Shown here piece after piece: positions 62,162 to 64,000 of a stretch of 64,000 bases of DNA. Position 1 is the stretch's first letter, and every line of letters begins with the position of its first letter. The DNA is from Chryseobacterium sp. C-71 (GTDB taxonomy: Bacteria; Bacteroidota; Bacteroidia; Flavobacteriales; Weeksellaceae), in assembly GCF_020911865.1 (NCBI RefSeq), contig NZ_CP087131.1, positions 744,001-808,000 on the forward strand, read 5' to 3'. A program made the position numbers and the translations under genes. The notes under the pieces are model-generated. The model had not been told where the DNA came from. It saw nothing but the letters and a program-made list of their open reading frames with translations, and ran no database searches.

Positions 62162-64000
62162 TCATTCTGCTTCGGTTAGAATTTCTTTATCGCTGATGTT
62201 AGAATCTTCTACAACCAGATTTTCAAGAATAAAAACCTGTCGGTCGGGAGTATTTTTCCCCATATAAAATTCTAATAACTGTTCGATGGTTTGATCTTTT
62301 CCAAGAACAACGGGCTCTAAACGAATATCTTTTCCTATGAAATTTTTAAATTCATCCGGCGAAATTTCTCCTAAACCTTTAAATCGGGTGATCTCAGGAT
62401 TTTTTCCTAATTCATTTAAAGCTTTCACTCTTTCCAATTCAGAATAGCAATATCTCGTTTCCTTTTTATTTCTTACTCTGAATAATGGCGTTTGAAGAAT
62501 ATATAAATGTCCGTTTTTAATCACATCCGGGAAAAACTGAAGGAAAAATGTAATCATCAAAAGTCTGATGTGCATTCCGTCTACATCGGCATCGGTTGCA
62601 ATAATGACTTGATTGTATCGTAAATCTTCAAGACTTTCTTCAATATTTAAAGCGGCCTGAAGAAGGTTGAATTCCTCATTTTCGTAGACTACTTTTTTGG
62701 TTAAACCATAACAGTTCAGCGGTTTACCTTTTAAAGAAAATACAGCCTGCGTTTCAACATCTCTTGATTTTGTGATGGAGCCTGATGCAGAATCTCCTTC
62801 CGTAATGAAGATTTGAGTTTCCGCTTTTCGTTCTGCTTTCTGATCGTTATAATGTTGTCTGCAGTCACGAAGTTTTTTATTGTGCAGCGAAACTTTTTTG
62901 GCTCTTTCTCTTGCCAATTTCTGAATTCCTGAAAGTTCTTTTCTTTCTCTTTCTGAGATTAAAATTTTTCTCTGAATCGCTTCAGCAATTTCGGGATTTT
63001 TATGAAGAAAATTATCCAGTTTACTTTTTAAGAAATCAATGATGAAAATTCTCACCGTCGGTCCATTCGGACCGATATCGTTGGAGCCCAATTTGGTTTT
63101 CGTCTGAGATTCGAAAACTGGTTCTTCTACACTGATGGAAATGGCCGCAACAATAGATTTCCTTATATCGGAAGCATCAAAGTTTTTATTAAAAAACTCT
63201 CGGATTGTTTTTACATACGCTTCACGAAAGGCATTTAAATGTGTCCCACCCTGCGTTGTATTTTGTCCGTTAACGAATGAAAAATACGTTTCTGTCTGCG
63301 ATTTATCGGTATGCGTAACTGCCAATTCGATATCATTATCTCTTAAATGAATGATAGGGTACAATACATCGCTTTCCAATTCTTCTTCTAACAAATCTTT
63401 AAGACCGTTTTCAGAATAGAAAGTTTCACCGTTAAAAATAATTTTCAGTCCGGGATTCAGATAAGAATAATTGCGGAGCATTCTTGCGATATACTCTTTT
63501 CTATATTTGAAATGAAGGAAAATATCGGCATCAGGAACAAAAGAAATCTCCGTTCCGTTTCGATCAGACGTATCTTTTTCGCCATGATCTTCGGTAATAA
63601 TTCCTCTGGAGAATTCTGCCATTTTCATCTTCCCTTCACGGAAAGATCTTACACGGAAATAATCTGAAAGGGCATTCACCGCTTTGGTTCCGACACCATT
63701 CAAACCTACTGATTTTTTGAAGGCTTTACTGTCGTATTTACCACCGGTATTCATTTTTGAAACGGCATCCACCACTTTTCCTAACGGAATTCCACGACCA
63801 AAATCACGGATCGTAACTTTTCCGTCGTCGACTTTTATTTCAATTCTTTTACCAGATTTCATTCTGAACTCATCAATCGAGTTATCGAGAATTTCTTTCA
63901 GCAAAATATAGATACCATCATCCGCAGACGAGCCATCGCCCAACTTCCCGATGTACATACCAGGACGTAAACGAATATGCTCCTGCCAATCGAGGGTTCT
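62162..64000 (-). CDS. parE: DNA topoisomerase IV subunit B, N-terminus beyond the window
   Basis: 613 codons are visible; the frame stays open to the window edge ([18 protein letters not shown] is read before the internal Met at 63958, so that Met is not the start). GHKL ATPase: [48 protein letters not shown] and [12 protein letters not shown]. Together with parC it forms topoisomerase IV. Perhaps 10-20 N-terminal residues are missing. Confidence 0.93.
   Translation of the reverse strand, partial: RTLDWQEHIRLRPGMYIGKLGDGSSADDGIYILLKEILDNSIDEFRMKSGKRIEIKVDDGKVTIRDFGRGIPLGKVVDAVSKMNTGGKYDSKAFKKSVGLNGVGTKAVNALSDYFRVRSFREGKMKMAEFSRGIITEDHGEKDTSDRNGTEISFVPDADIFLHFKYRKEYIARMLRNYSYLNPGLKIIFNGETFYSENGLKDLLEEELESDVLYPIIHLRDNDIELAVTHTDKSQTETYFSFVNGQNTTQGGTHLNAFREAYVKTIREFFNKNFDASDIRKSIVAAISISVEEPVFESQTKTKLGSNDIGPNGPTVRIFIIDFLKSKLDNFLHKNPEIAEAIQRKILISERERKELSGIQKLARERAKKVSLHNKKLRDCRQHYNDQKAERKAETQIFITEGDSASGSITKSRDVETQAVFSLKGKPLNCYGLTKKVVYENEEFNLLQAALNIEESLEDLRYNQVIIATDADVDGMHIRLLMITFFLQFFPDVIKNGHLYILQTPLFRVRNKKETRYCYSELERVKALNELGKNPEITRFKGLGEISPDEFKNFIGKDIRLEPVVLGKDQTIEQLLEFYMGKNTPDRQVFILENLVVEDSNISDKEILTEAE

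Overview
The window looks like chromosomal DNA of a flavobacterium, most probably Chryseobacterium or a close relative in the Weeksellaceae (the genus is inference). The sequence is AT-rich. Many genes are preceded by the Bacteroidota promoter pattern TTG-N19-TAnnTTTG. There is a type IX secretion sorting domain, GLPGLI proteins, BlaI/M56 modules and an AcrAB/TolC-type efflux operon. No rRNA, CRISPR array or intact transposase was seen.

Left part (1-10.1 kb): a cyanophycin cluster (cphA partial, divergent from cphB and an isoaspartyl peptidase), a YtxH-like gene behind a near-consensus sigma-54 site, a methyltransferase, hisS, an HRDC protein, a tail-less SSB, an AT-rich orphan membrane protein, and a TPP riboswitch controlling a PnuC-family transporter (probably thiamine, PnuT) coupled to an acyl-CoA-dehydrogenase-fold flavoenzyme.

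10.1-20.7 kb: a plus-strand run (HPP protein, zinc-ribbon protein, TIGR01777 epimerase, NudK-like Nudix, two small envelope proteins) ending in a deleted VOC gene. Then come minus-strand redox genes (an alcohol dehydrogenase with an in-frame stop, two SDRs, an Old Yellow Enzyme) divergent from an HxlR regulator with two matching operators. A DarT/DarG ADP-ribosylation toxin-antitoxin pair and a J-domain/KTSC protein follow.

20.7-41.1 kb: a TetR-controlled RND efflux operon with its operator copies placed on the promoter, a CvfB-like RNA-binding protein, a secreted reprolysin-like protease, lpd, a GT4 glycosyltransferase, recQ followed by a ParE/RelE-like toxin-antitoxin pair, kdsD, tatC and an M1 peptidase.

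41.1-51.2 kb: a frameshifted gene, an M61 peptidase, and a BlaI operon (blaI, two M56 membrane peptidases, two GLPGLI proteins) with a visible promoter and operator.

51.4-54.9 kb is the most interesting segment. A 52-bp perfect repeat of the 3' end and terminator of an initiator tRNA flanks about 3.4 kb. This is a decayed tRNA-integrated island. It holds a phage lysin remnant, two broken small genes, and three apparently intact cargo genes: a DUF2806-like protein divergent from a 78-aa protein that overlaps an Mrr-type nuclease. Next to it are four tandem tRNA-fMet genes with covarying spacer hairpins.

Right end (55.3-64 kb): housekeeping genes, namely a Sua5/YrdC protein, CPBP protease, yaaA and prmC on the plus strand, then parE (partial), a small membrane protein, parC and a rhomboid protease on the minus strand.
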